A stretch of 64,000 nucleotides of DNA from JAMXLO01 sp963850535 (lineage in GTDB: Bacteria > Pseudomonadota > Alphaproteobacteria > Acetobacterales > Acetobacteraceae), in contig CAWKMC010000003.1 of NCBI GenBank assembly GCA_963850535.1, positions 62,001 to 126,000 of the forward strand, written 5' to 3'. How positions within the stretch are numbered: the stretch's first letter is position 1; the number at the start of each line of letters is the position of its first letter. The position numbers were made by a program, and so were the translations under genes. The notes under the pieces are model-generated. The model was given only the letters and a program-made list of their open reading frames with translations. It was not told the origin of the DNA and made no database searches. Shown here piece after piece: positions 46,204 to 57,910 of this stretch.

Positions 46204-46761
46204 TTACCGCTTCCCGTACTCCGTAAAAACGTAGTCACGGTTTTGCACCCCGGTGTGGCATGCGAAGCCGCACTTTGCGTCGTGTTCCTGCGGCGGACTG
46301 TTCGCCGTTGTAGCGGGCGTGAAAGTATCGGATGCCGCGTCATACTCGAATGCGCCCCATCCCCATCCGCCGCTGTCGGCGAACCTCTTGCTGTCCTTCA
46401 CCATGAAATCGACGTCGTGCTGCGTGCCTGGCACCTTTGGCTGACCGGGGTAGGTGTCTTGTATTTTCGGGTTCCAATGGATTTTCGCCATCCTGGCGCC
46501 GTCCGGGAAAGGCTTGCCGTTGTCGGGAATACCTTGCCTATAGGCGTCGATCATTGCCGGATTTCCGACGATCGCAGCGAACTTGCCTCCATTCTCGCTG
46601 ATCGCGATGACCGGCCAATCTTCGTATCCTCTGAACTCGGAGAATGCGAGGCCGCCCGGCACTTTGACGGTGTACTTGTCCTGAGCGGAAATTGCGACAC
46701 CGGTTGCCAAAACGGCGATCGATGCCGAAACACTGAGATAGATCAGCGCGCTTCTTCTCAT
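46204..46761 (-). CDS. Cytochrome P460 family protein
   Basis: A 185-residue exported heme protein. The signal peptide (YLSVSASIAVLATGVAISA) is followed by the P460 fold: FRGYEDWPVIAISENGGKF, VGNPAMIDAYRQGIPDNGKPFPDGA, VDFMVKDSKRFADSGGWGW. Heme attachment is by Cys-Gly-Phe-Ala-Cys-His, a three-residue spacing instead of the usual two. The P460 lysine crosslink candidate must be a lysine in the fold (for example in DFMVKDSK) but cannot be fixed by eye. AAGGAGA precedes the ATG. Family members oxidise hydroxylamine or bind NO. Confidence 0.88.
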   Translation of the reverse strand: MRRSALIYLSVSASIAVLATGVAISAQDKYTVKVPGGLAFSEFRGYEDWPVIAISENGGKFAAIVGNPAMIDAYRQGIPDNGKPFPDGARMAKIHWNPKIQDTYPGQPKVPGTQHDVDFMVKDSKRFADSGGWGWGAFEYDAASDTFTPATTANSPPQEHDAKCGFACHTGVQNRDYVFTEYGKR

Positions 46762-47246
46762 TGTCGTATCTCCTTTGGCAACGTTGTCCCCGATACCCTC
46801 GTCGTGAGAGGTCGGTCATCGAACTCACGTCCGATGAGCGATGCGTCTAAGCAGCAGCATTGGGGAAGCAGCTTGAGGAAGGCTTGGGCGAGGCGATGGT
46901 TGCCTCGAAAGCATCGCTCCGGGCCTTAAGAAGCGCAAGCCTCCGGCAACCCGCGGCTGCACCTCCTCTGCCAGCCGCCCGCCCAGCGCTTCGGCCGTCT
47001 ACGCCAGCCGGCCTTCGGCTGCGGAACATGCGACGGCACGTGCCGCCTTGGCTGACATCGAAGCAAGCGGGCAATGGATGATCTCGGATGGGCCAGGGAT
47101 TTTCGAGCGCCTGCTGTCACTTCTCGCCGACCGCCCAATCGCTGGCTGTCAGCAACCCAGCTCAGGTCCCCGTAGGGTGACAGGCGGCCCAGCCCGCGCT
47201 ACCTCCTGTCCTTTCGCTCTGCCAACCGGGAACCCATCTGACTGCC
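46762..47246. other. 485-bp stretch upstream of alaS
   Basis: No supported gene. Parts of the minus strand read as Ala/Arg-rich protein (VAGGLRFLRPGAM) but are broken by stops, suggesting a decayed gene or chance in high-GC DNA. The alaS promoter must lie within it; no strong -35/-10 pair is obvious. Confidence 0.3.
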
Positions 47247-49886
<2,640 letters not shown>

Positions 49887-49906
49887 CCGTCGCACCGCTT
49901 CCCCGC

Positions 49907-51070
49907 ATGACATCTATAGACACGGCCAGGCGCGAGCAGACGGCCACGCGCCTTGCGTTCTTCGTGGTCGGATTTGGCATGTCGGCCTGGGCGCCACTGG
50001 TGCCGTTCGCACAGGCGCGCAGCGGCATCGGCGCATACGGCCTGGGATTGCTGCTGCTGTGCCTTGGCGCCGGCTCGATCGTCACGATGTCGCTCGCAGG
50101 CGCTCTGGCCGCGCGGTTCGGCTGCCGTCGCGTCATGATCGCCTCGACGGTGCCGCTCTGCGTCAGCCTGCCGCTGCTGGCGGTGCTGGTCCATCCCGCC
50201 GCTCTGGCGGGCGCTCTGCTGATGTTCGGCGGTGCGCTTGGATCGCTCGACGTTACGATGAACATCCAGGCGATCATCGTCGAGCGCGCCAGCGGACGAG
50301 CGATGATGTCGGGGTTCCACGGCCTGTTCAGCGTGGGTGGCATTGCCGGCGCGGCCAGCGTCGCGTTGACGCTGGGTGTCGGCGCGTCCCCTCTGGTCGC
50401 CACCCTGAGTGTCGTCGCCATCATCGTTGCCGTGATCGGACTGGCCCGGCCGCACCTGCTCGCCTATGGCAGCGACGCTGACGCCCCAGGCTTCGCCCTG
50501 CCACGCGGTATCGTTTTGTTCATCGGCGCGCTGTGCTTCGTGGCATTTCTGGCGGAAGGCGCGATGCTGGATTGGAGCGCTGTGTTCCTGACTTCGGCAC
50601 TCGGTATGGCAACAGCCTATGCCGGGCTGGGCTACGCCACGTTTTCGGCGACCATGACCATCGGCAGGCTTACCGGCGATCGCGTTGTGGCACGGTTCGG
50701 CGGGTCCGCGGTCGTCGTGTTCGGTGGCCTTTTCGCTGCACTCGGCTTTCTACTGGCAACACTCGCCATGGCCTGGCCGCTGGCACTGCTCGGCTTCGGT
50801 CTGATCGGCGCCGGATGCGCCAATATCGTGCCGGTGCTGTACACGAGCGTCGGTCGTCAGAGTGTCATGCCCGAACATGCGGGGGTCTCGGCCGTCACGA
50901 CGTTGGGCTATGCCGGAATCCTCGCCGGGCCGGCGCTGATCGGCTTCGTCGCACAAGGTGCGAGCCTGTCGTTTGCGTTCCTGCTGCTGATGTTGTTGCA
51001 GTTGGGCGTCGCGGTCAGCGGGTGGCCGCTGCTGCGCGACGCACGCCTTACATCATGTCGCCGCCATTGA
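49907..51070 (+). CDS. MFS transporter (YbjJ-like)
   Basis: A 387-residue, twelve-helix major facilitator. The first half shows GMSAWAPLVPFAQARSGIGA and the loop motif GALAARFGCRRVM; the second half shows the related loop GRLTGDRVVARFGG. The string GFHGLFSVGGIAGAA is typical of the YbjJ/FucP-like group. Substrate unknown. It begins 20 bp after alaS, so partial cotranscription is likely; its end overlaps the convergent SDR by 23 bp. Confidence 0.88.
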   Translation: MTSIDTARREQTATRLAFFVVGFGMSAWAPLVPFAQARSGIGAYGLGLLLLCLGAGSIVTMSLAGALAARFGCRRVMIASTVPLCVSLPLLAVLVHPAALAGALLMFGGALGSLDVTMNIQAIIVERASGRAMMSGFHGLFSVGGIAGAASVALTLGVGASPLVATLSVVAIIVAVIGLARPHLLAYGSDADAPGFALPRGIVLFIGALCFVAFLAEGAMLDWSAVFLTSALGMATAYAGLGYATFSATMTIGRLTGDRVVARFGGSAVVVFGGLFAALGFLLATLAMAWPLALLGFGLIGAGCANIVPVLYTSVGRQSVMPEHAGVSAVTTLGYAGILAGPALIGFVAQGASLSFAFLLLMLLQLGVAVSGWPLLRDARLTSCRRH

Positions 51071-51815
51071 CGTGCAGCACCTGCCCGGTCACGAACCCTG
51101 CGGCGTCGCTGGCCAGATAGGTGCAGGCAGCGGCAATCTCGTCGACACGGCCGACGCGGCGGACCGGGAGCTCCTTAACACGGTCGCCATAGCCGTTGCG
51201 GAACTGCGGATATTGCGTCCAGTCGCGGGTGGTATCGATCAGCCCAGGCGACACGGTATTGCACGTGATACCGAACGGGCCGAACTCGACCGCCAGCGCC
51301 TTCGCCATGGCATAGACACCTGCCTTGCAGGTGATGTTGTGCACGCGGTTGGGAATGGGCATGAAGCCGTCGCGGCCGGAGATGTGGATGATGCGTCCCC
51401 AGTTGCGCTGCTTCATACCGGGGATCACCGCCCGCGCGAGATAGAACGACGCGTTGAGGTTGGAGTTCATGATGCGCTGCCACTCCTCGAGCGAGATATC
51501 GAGGAACGGCGTGTGCAGTCGCACCGAGGCGTTGGACACCGAAATGTCCACGCCGCCGAACGTCGCGGTGGCCTGGTCCACCATCGCCTGCACCGCCGCA
51601 GCATCGGCGACATCGGCGAGCACAGCCAGCGCGCCGACGCCAAGCGTGCGCACTTCCGCCGCGACACCATCGATGGCGGACTGATTGCGGTGGCCGTTCA
51701 CCACTACGTTTGCTCCAAGGCGCGCGTAGGCGAGCGCGATGGCGCGGCCGATATTCTGGCCGGAGCCGGTGATCAGTGCGGTGCGGCCGGCAAGCGGCCC
51801 GGTCGGTTCGGTCAC
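51048..51815 (-). CDS. SDR-family oxidoreductase
   Basis: A 255-residue short-chain dehydrogenase starting at GTG 51815 (TEPTGPLAGRTALITGSG). The cofactor motif is GSGQNIGRAIAL. The catalytic region is atypical: IIHISGRDGFM supplies Ser, but the usual Tyr-x3-Lys appears as HNITCKAGV, with no tyrosine, so catalysis may be impaired or altered. The C-terminus FVTGQVLHVNGG is standard. Last gene of a minus-strand operon with an NTF2-like protein and an enoyl-CoA hydratase. Confidence 0.85.
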   Translation of the reverse strand: MTEPTGPLAGRTALITGSGQNIGRAIALAYARLGANVVVNGHRNQSAIDGVAAEVRTLGVGALAVLADVADAAAVQAMVDQATATFGGVDISVSNASVRLHTPFLDISLEEWQRIMNSNLNASFYLARAVIPGMKQRNWGRIIHISGRDGFMPIPNRVHNITCKAGVYAMAKALAVEFGPFGITCNTVSPGLIDTTRDWTQYPQFRNGYGDRVKELPVRRVGRVDEIAAACTYLASDAAGFVTGQVLHVNGGDMM

Positions 51816-51846
51816 AGTCGGGCTTCCTTCCGGACGAGTGTCGTGT

Positions 51847-52294
51847 TCAGCGCTTTTCCGGCTTCGATTTGAAGCTGCGCGTCGGGACGTCGCGGAACAG
51901 CGAGAGATGCGTGTGCTGCGCGAGCCACGGCGCACCGACGCGATCGCGGACGAACACGATGGTGGCGCGGCCCGGCCGATCATACGGCGTGCCGTCCTGG
52001 CGATAGCCGGTGGAGTCGAAGATGCCCATGCCGACAGCCTGCAACCGGTCAGGGCGAGACGATGGCGCGTATGTCCGGGCGGAAACGGAACTCGTCTATG
52101 TGCGACCAGACATTGCGCCATTGCTGCTGTTCGGCTGCATCGCGACCGGTCATGAAGTCGGTGAAGGTGCCGAATGCGATCATGTCGGGTGAGAAGATCG
52201 GCCGAGCGCCGACGAAATCCACGTCGCGCACATGTGCAGCGAGCGTGTCGAACCAGGTTGTGACGCCGGCGATGTCGTCCGGATGGACTGTCAT
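51847..52294 (-). pseudogene. NTF2/SnoaL-like protein, one-base frameshift
   Basis: The frame from ATG 52294 reads an NTF2-fold domain (VTTWFDTLAAHVRDVDFVGA, TFTDFMTGRDAAEQQQWRNV) but stops after RAIVSP. The domain resumes in another frame as DRLQAVGMGIFDSTGYRQDG and ends SLFRDVPTRSFKSKPEKR. Removing one base of the GGG run at 52052-52054 gives IVSPDRLQAVG and a normal protein of about 148 residues. GAGGAG lies six bases before ATG 52294, excluding ATG 52300. Such proteins often bind small acyl or polyketide-like substrates. Confidence 0.8.
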
Positions 52295-52304
52295 TGTCAT
52301 CTCC

Positions 52305-53039
52305 TCAGCGGCCGCGGAAGTTCGGCTTGCGGCGCTCACGATTGGCGCGGATGCCTTCCTGCATGTCCTCGCTGTTGCGCACGCGCCCGAGTGTCTGGCT
52401 GATTGCGACCATGCGTTCCACCGGGCCGATCGGCAGAACCTCGCCAACCAGCCGTTTGAGTGCGCCGATCACCAGCGGCGCAGACTCCAGCATCTCATTT
52501 GCCATCGCCAGTGCCTCGCTTTCGTGCTGGCCGTTGGGGACGACGCGATTGACGAAGCCCACCTCGTAGGCGCGCTGCGCACTGACCTTGCTGCACAGAA
52601 GCATCATCTCCATCGCGAGCTTGTGCGGCATGCGCGAGGCGAGCGAGCTGATCATGCCGCCGGTGACGCCAAGCTTCGCCTCCGGGTAGTAGAAGATAGT
52701 GCTTTCAGTTGAAACCATCAGGTCGCACATCATCACCATCACGATGCCGCCGCCGATGCACCAGCCGGAGGTGGCGGCGATGATCGGCTTGTCGGTGTTG
52801 AAGCCGACCGTTGGGATGGCGCGCCAGAGCTCCGGCAGATCGGTGACATCGGCGCCGGCGGTGAAGGAACGCTCGCCGACCGAACTGAGAATCGCCACGC
52901 GCTGATCGGAGGCATCGAACGCCTCGAACGCCTGCTGCAGTTCGACTGCCACGGCGCTGGAGATGGCGTTCATCTTCTCCGGGCGGTTGATGCGGATGAT
53001 CGAGACAAGGCCGCGCTGTTCTGTGGTGACGACGCTCAT
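52305..53039 (-). CDS. Enoyl-CoA hydratase/isomerase family protein
   Basis: A 244-residue crotonase. The oxyanion-hole regions are FTAGADVTDL and ATSGWCIGGGIVM. The catalytic position holds Glu in FYYPEAKLGVTGGM, consistent with hydratase or isomerase action. Start 53039 (MSVVTTEQRG) is the family-like N-terminus; ATG 53054 is also open. It leads the minus-strand operon and is divergent from the lyase gene, suggesting one acyl-CoA degradation route. Confidence 0.9.
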   Translation of the reverse strand: MSVVTTEQRGLVSIIRINRPEKMNAISSAVAVELQQAFEAFDASDQRVAILSSVGERSFTAGADVTDLPELWRAIPTVGFNTDKPIIAATSGWCIGGGIVMVMMCDLMVSTESTIFYYPEAKLGVTGGMISSLASRMPHKLAMEMMLLCSKVSAQRAYEVGFVNRVVPNGQHESEALAMANEMLESAPLVIGALKRLVGEVLPIGPVERMVAISQTLGRVRNSEDMQEGIRANRERRKPNFRGR

Positions 53040-53134
53040 GGTGGTTCCGCTCATGGGTTCATGTGAGGGCAGAGAGTTGAATCTTATCGGCAGATCACGC
53101 AAGGTCAGCCGCTGATGAGCGACACGGTGCTGCC

Positions 53135-54055
53135 ATGACCGAACACATTTCCATCTGCGAAGTCGGCCCGCGCGATGGGCTGCAGATCGCCAAGACCCGC
53201 ATGACCACCGAGGCGAAGGTGCACTGGATCCAGGCGATTGCCGCCGCCGGCGTGAAGGAGATCGAGGTCGGCAGCTTCGTGCCGCCTCGCGTCATTCCGC
53301 AACTGTCCGACACGCCGGAGATTGTCGAGCAGTGCCTGAAGATCCCCGGCCTGATCGTGCAGGCGCTCGCGCCCAATCTGCGCGGCGTGCAGAACGCCTA
53401 TAACGCCGGCGTGCACAAGATCAGCATTCCGGTCTCGGTCAGCGAGGGCCACAGCATGGCCAACCTGAACCGTATGCCCGAGCAGTCGATCACCATGATG
53501 CAGGAGATCATGGACTGGCTGGGTGCACAGCCGCGGAAAGTGCCGGTGGTCGCCGGCTGCTCGACCGCGTTCGGCTGCTCGATCGATGGTGTCGTGCCGA
53601 CGGCAAAGACCGTCGCGCTGGCGAAGGGCCTGGCCGATGCCGGCGTCGATCAGATCATGCTGGCGGACACGGTGGGCTATGCGCACCCGGCGCAGATCAA
53701 GGAGGTGGTGCGGGCGACGCGCGAGGCGATCGGCGACACGCTGTACGGGCTGCATCTGCACGATACCTGCGGTCTTGGCATCGCCAACGCGCTGGCTGGG
53801 CTGGAGGAAGGCATTCGCGCCTTCGATGCCTGCCTGGCGGGGCTCGGCGGCTGCCCGTATGCGCCGGGCGCTTCCGGCAACGTCGTCACCGAGGACCTGG
53901 TGTTCATGCTGGAGAGCATGGGGTTTGCGACCGGGATCGATCTGCGGAAGCTGATCGATGCGCGGCGGCTGCTGCATGAGGGGCTGCCGGCCGAGCCGAT
54001 GCAGGGCCAGGTGCCGAAGGCCGGCATCCCGAGGACGTTTAAGGCAGCGGCCTGA
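53135..54055 (+). CDS. Hydroxymethylglutaryl-CoA lyase family protein
   Basis: A 306-residue DRE-TIM metallolyase. The metal motif is CEVGPRDGLQ at the N-terminus; HLHDTCGLGIANAL supplies the His ligands; GLGGCPYAPGASGNVVTED is the HMGL signature with the catalytic Cys. It would cleave HMG-CoA, or a related 3-hydroxy-3-methyl acyl-CoA, to acetyl-CoA and an acetoacetate-type product, as in leucine or isoprenoid breakdown. ATG 53135 starts 95 bp from the divergent hydratase. Confidence 0.9.
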   Translation: MTEHISICEVGPRDGLQIAKTRMTTEAKVHWIQAIAAAGVKEIEVGSFVPPRVIPQLSDTPEIVEQCLKIPGLIVQALAPNLRGVQNAYNAGVHKISIPVSVSEGHSMANLNRMPEQSITMMQEIMDWLGAQPRKVPVVAGCSTAFGCSIDGVVPTAKTVALAKGLADAGVDQIMLADTVGYAHPAQIKEVVRATREAIGDTLYGLHLHDTCGLGIANALAGLEEGIRAFDACLAGLGGCPYAPGASGNVVTEDLVFMLESMGFATGIDLRKLIDARRLLHEGLPAEPMQGQVPKAGIPRTFKAAA

Positions 54056-54118
54056 AACACTTTTCGCCGCGCGCCGCCAGCCGGAATCGCCAGCGCCACG
54101 CACGAGACGCGCAGTCGC

Positions 54119-55000
54119 TCAGGACGTACCGCGACGGAACTGGGATGGCGTGTGGCCAGTGTGCTGACGGAACGCCGTTGCGAAACGAGCCATTCCGCCA
54201 AAGCCGACGGTCGTAGCGATCGAGGCCACTGGCATGCTGGTGGTCGCAAGTAGCTTGCTCGCCCGCTCAATGCGCTGGCGCGAAAGATACTGCCGTGTCG
54301 ATTGACCAAACGTTGCCTTGAAAATACGGGCGAAATGGAATCGGCTGAGACCGACAAGCGATGCCAGCTCGCCCAGCGTGAGATCACGCGTCAAATTCTG
54401 TGCGATGAAGTCGCACACCAGCCGTTCCTGTTGGCTGGTCAAACGTCCCGAGGCGCGCATTTCCGGGAGCGGGCCGTGCTGCAGCCGATCGAGTTCGAAC
54501 GCCGCCACGAGGCAGAGCGCCTCAAGGTAGCCCATGTCGGGTGGCCCGCATCGACGCAATGCCGCGCCGACTTTGCGTAGAGTAGTGGCGAGCGCGGCAT
54601 CACGAAAATACAGCAGCGGCTCGAACGCACCGCTGGTGGCCCGGGTCTCCAATTCTTGCTCAACAAGGTCTGGTTCGAAACTCAGCGCAGTGTAGCCGCT
54701 GCGGCGCGGTGCCAATGCTGACCAGCCGGTGATCTCGCAGCCTGGCGGGACGAAAGTCAGCGTATCGCGCAGATCATGCGCATTCGAGACCGCCAATGCT
54801 TCAAGTTTTGCTTCGCCGTCGGTCAAGACGAGGTCATGCCATGCGAGAAAATGTCGCTGGCCGCACCACCTATAGTCGTAGCCGGCGGAGCCAGCGAAAT
54901 CGACGGCTTCAACGTGGAAACAGCGCGAAAACACCTGGGAGCGGAGCGGCGCGATCGATCCAGGCTCTTTTGATCGGAGTTCTACACGCTGTTCGTTCAA
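54119..55000 (-). CDS. AraC family transcriptional regulator
   Basis: The C-terminus holds both AraC helix-turn-helix motifs (LTLGELASLVGLSRFHFARI and MPVASIATTVGFGGMARFAT) before HTGHTPSQFRRG. The N-terminal part is an AraC-binding-like beta domain (VEAVDFAGSAGYDYRWCGQR). The frame is open to 55267 and overlaps the heme oxygenase gene; TTG 55000, with AGGG upstream, gives a 293-residue protein of normal size. GTG 55063 is an alternative. It is divergent from bphO and may regulate it. Confidence 0.8.
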   Translation of the reverse strand: MNEQRVELRSKEPGSIAPLRSQVFSRCFHVEAVDFAGSAGYDYRWCGQRHFLAWHDLVLTDGEAKLEALAVSNAHDLRDTLTFVPPGCEITGWSALAPRRSGYTALSFEPDLVEQELETRATSGAFEPLLYFRDAALATTLRKVGAALRRCGPPDMGYLEALCLVAAFELDRLQHGPLPEMRASGRLTSQQERLVCDFIAQNLTRDLTLGELASLVGLSRFHFARIFKATFGQSTRQYLSRQRIERASKLLATTSMPVASIATTVGFGGMARFATAFRQHTGHTPSQFRRGTS

Positions 55001-55095
55001 CTCGTCCGCCCTACTTTGCAGCCCTTGTGCGTGCTTGCTTCGCCGGTCTAGGGTATCCCGCACAAAACGTAAAGTCGTAGCAATATCGGGCGGGT

Positions 55096-55731
55096 GTGGG
55101 ACAGGAATTGCAAGACACTGCGGTCGAACCGGCGGTGGCATATCGCGGCCGAAGTCAAGGGAACGGATCAGGATTGCGTGACGCGCTTCGTGCAGCGACG
55201 CTCGAGGCTCACGAGCGTCTTCATTGGCACCGGGGTTTCGCCGCCATTGCGGCCGGGCAGATCTCACGCGGCGACTATTTCAGGCTGCTGACGCGACTGC
55301 TCGGGCTCTACCTCCCTTTGGAATTGGCTCTCGGCCTGCGACCCGAGCGGAGCCTGTGGCTGCAGGCTGATTTGCGCTGCCTGAAGGCGCCGCACGCAGG
55401 GGCGCGCGTGCCGCTGTGCCGGTTCCTGCCTCGCGTTGACAACCACGGCCAGCAATTAGGCGCGCGTTATGTCATCGAGGGCGCAGCACTCGGCGGGCAG
55501 CTTCTCGCCGGTCGGCTGGATTCGGTGCTGGGACATGGTGGACCAGCAGGCCGCCGTTTCTTTATCGGACGCGGGACCGCCAGCGGGCTTGCCTGGCGTT
55601 CGTTTCTCGCGGAACTCGCGGCCTTCGAGTCTGAGGCGGGACCGCGCGATGCGCTCATCGAAGCTGCCAGCGACACATTCGTCGCGTTCGAGCAGTGGCT
55701 CGCCGGATGGGCGGGTCGGTCGGCGGCATGA
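55096..55731 (+). CDS. bphO: Biliverdin-producing heme oxygenase (BphO)
   Basis: A 211-residue heme oxygenase. The proximal-His region is ATLEAHERLHWH. Later segments include FIGRGTASGLAWRSFLAEL and the ligand-side AARYVIEG-like ARYVIEGAALGGQLL. It cleaves heme to biliverdin, the chromophore of the phytochrome encoded next. Its stop overlaps the bphP start as ATGA. The start is uncertain: GTG 55096 is given, while GTG 55138 would be closer to homologues. Confidence 0.85.
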   Translation: MGQELQDTAVEPAVAYRGRSQGNGSGLRDALRAATLEAHERLHWHRGFAAIAAGQISRGDYFRLLTRLLGLYLPLELALGLRPERSLWLQADLRCLKAPHAGARVPLCRFLPRVDNHGQQLGARYVIEGAALGGQLLAGRLDSVLGHGGPAGRRFFIGRGTASGLAWRSFLAELAAFESEAGPRDALIEAASDTFVAFEQWLAGWAGRSAA

Positions 55732-57894
55732 ACATCCAGTTCGACCTTACCAACTGCGACAAGGAACCGATACGCACCCCAGGTGCCATTCTGCCGCATG
55801 GAGCAATGTTGGTACTCGACTGCGACACCTACGAAATCTCGCAGGCGGCCGGCGAGACGTTAGATTTGTTAGGCCGCCCACTGGACGAGTTGCTTGGACA
55901 GAAGCCCGAGACCTTGCTGCGGCCGGACCAGATAAGCCTGTTGCACGAGTTATGTGCCGACGCGCCGTTGACCACACCACGCCATTTGCTCGACCCCATT
56001 CTGCGCGTGCAGCCGGATCGGCCGGTCGATGCCAGTATTCATCGTACCGGTGATCATTTCGTATTGGAGTTCGTGCCAGCGGACCTGCAGGAGGGCGCAA
56101 GGCGTGATGCTCTGGCGGTGCTGCAGGAACTGGTGGATGGCTTGGATCAGGCCAACTGTCTGCAGGCACTCTGCCAGCTCGCGTCGGAACGGGTACGTCG
56201 AGTCACCGGCTACGATCGGGTGATGGTGTATCGATTTCAACCTGACGAATCGGGGTGGGTGTACGCTGAGAGTCGTGATCCTCGACTGGTTTCGTTCCTG
56301 GATCTGCACTATCCGGCAGCCGACATTCCATCCCAGGCTCGGGCGCTGTATCTACGCAACTGGCTGCGAAAGATCGTGCGCATCGACTACACCCCGGCGA
56401 GGCTAGTACCTGAGATCAATCCGCGTACGGGCCGGCCGCTGGACATGAGTTACGCAACCCTGCGCGACGTTTCGCCTATTCATCGCGAATATCTGCGCAA
56501 CATGGGCGTGGCAGCCTCGATGTCGATCTCCATCGTGGTGCAGGGGCGGCTGTGGGGGTTGGTCGCTTGCCACAATTATAGCCCGCGTCAGCTGCCACGT
56601 CATTTGCGCGCCGCTTGCGAGATTTTTGGTCCCATCTTTTCCTCCCAGCTTGACGCTCGTCAGCGCGCCGACGACATGGACGGGCACCTCGCCAGCCGTG
56701 GCATTCTGCAGGAGATCTTGAGCGGTCTCACGGCTCAGGCGGACTTCGCCGACGGCCTGGTCAGCGTCTCCCCCAGTCTGATCGAGTATATTGTCGCTGG
56801 CGGAGCGGCGGTCAGCGCGATCGGACGCGGCGGCGTCGCACTCTTCCTGAACAATGCCATTCGTTCCCTGGGGCGGACGCCCGCTCAGGAACTCCTGCAA
56901 CCTTTGGCCGAATGGGTCGTCACCAAACTAAATCAAGACGGCCTGTTCGCAACCGATCGCCTCGGCGAGCTGTGGCCTCCGGCGCAGCAATTCGCGCACG
57001 TCGCCTCTGGGTTGCTGGTGATTTCAGTGTCGCGCCAACCGAGGGATCTGATCCTTTGGTTCCGGCCAGAGGTCGTCGAGACTGTCACATGGGCGGGCGA
57101 CCCCACCAAGGTGAGGGAGCTTGGTCCGAACGGCGAGCGGCTTACGCCACGAAAGTCGTTCGAGGTTTGGCAACAGGAAGTCCGTGGCCACGCCGCTCCG
57201 TGGACAGCGGCGGAGATCCGGGCAGCCGTTGATCTACGGGTCGCGTTGCTCGAGATGATTGTCAATCGGGTCGATGCCGCAGCCCGCGAGCGTGACCGCC
57301 TGCGGGACCAGGAGCGCCTGCTGATGGCGGAGCTGGATCACCGGGTGAAAAACGTACTCGCCAATGTGCAGGCTCTCGTGCGCCAGAGCAGCCGCAATGC
57401 CGGCTCGGTGCGCGACTATGTGCGCAGCCTGGAAGCGCGCATCGTTGCCATGGGCAAAGCGCACAGCCTGCTGACGGAAAGTCGCTGGCGGAGCGTGTCG
57501 CTGCAAAGCCTGATCGAGGAGGAGCTTGAACAGTTCTCTCGCAGCGGAATTGCAATGCGCGGGCCGGCGATCCTGCTGAACTCCCAAGGCCGCGCTTGTG
57601 CTGTCATTGGCAGTGCATGAGCTGGCGACGAATGCCAGCAAGTACGGCGCCCTCTCTGTCGAGAGCGGCAAAGTGGCCATAAGCTGGCAGCAGACTGACG
57701 ATGGCGGCATGGAGCTGCGCTGGATCGAGACCGGCGGGCCAGCAGTGCGCAAGCCGCATCGGCGCGGCTTCGGCTCTACGCTGATCGAGCGGGCGCTGGC
57801 AATCGAGACAAGCGGCGAAGCGCACATCGAATTTCTGGCGACGGGCGTGCAATGTATAGTGTCGCTGCCCCAGTCATCGCTTATCGATCCGTAG
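55728..57894 (+). pseudogene. bphP: Bacteriophytochrome with HWE histidine kinase, one-base frameshift
   Basis: The N-terminus carries the biliverdin-attachment Cys10 in LTNCDKEPIRTPGAILPHGA (PAS). A GAF domain follows with PAADIP near residue 195 (canonical PASDIP) and SPIHREYLRNMGV, then a PHY domain. The HWE kinase has His538 in ELDHRVKNVLANVQALV and RWRSVSLQSL. The frame breaks after ILLNSQ; the ATPase domain (LAVHELATNASKYGALS) resumes one base later. Removing one base at 57585-57590 yields about 721 residues. Coupled to bphO and a response regulator. Confidence 0.88.
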
Positions 57895-57910
57895 GGAACG
57901 GAATCTCTGA

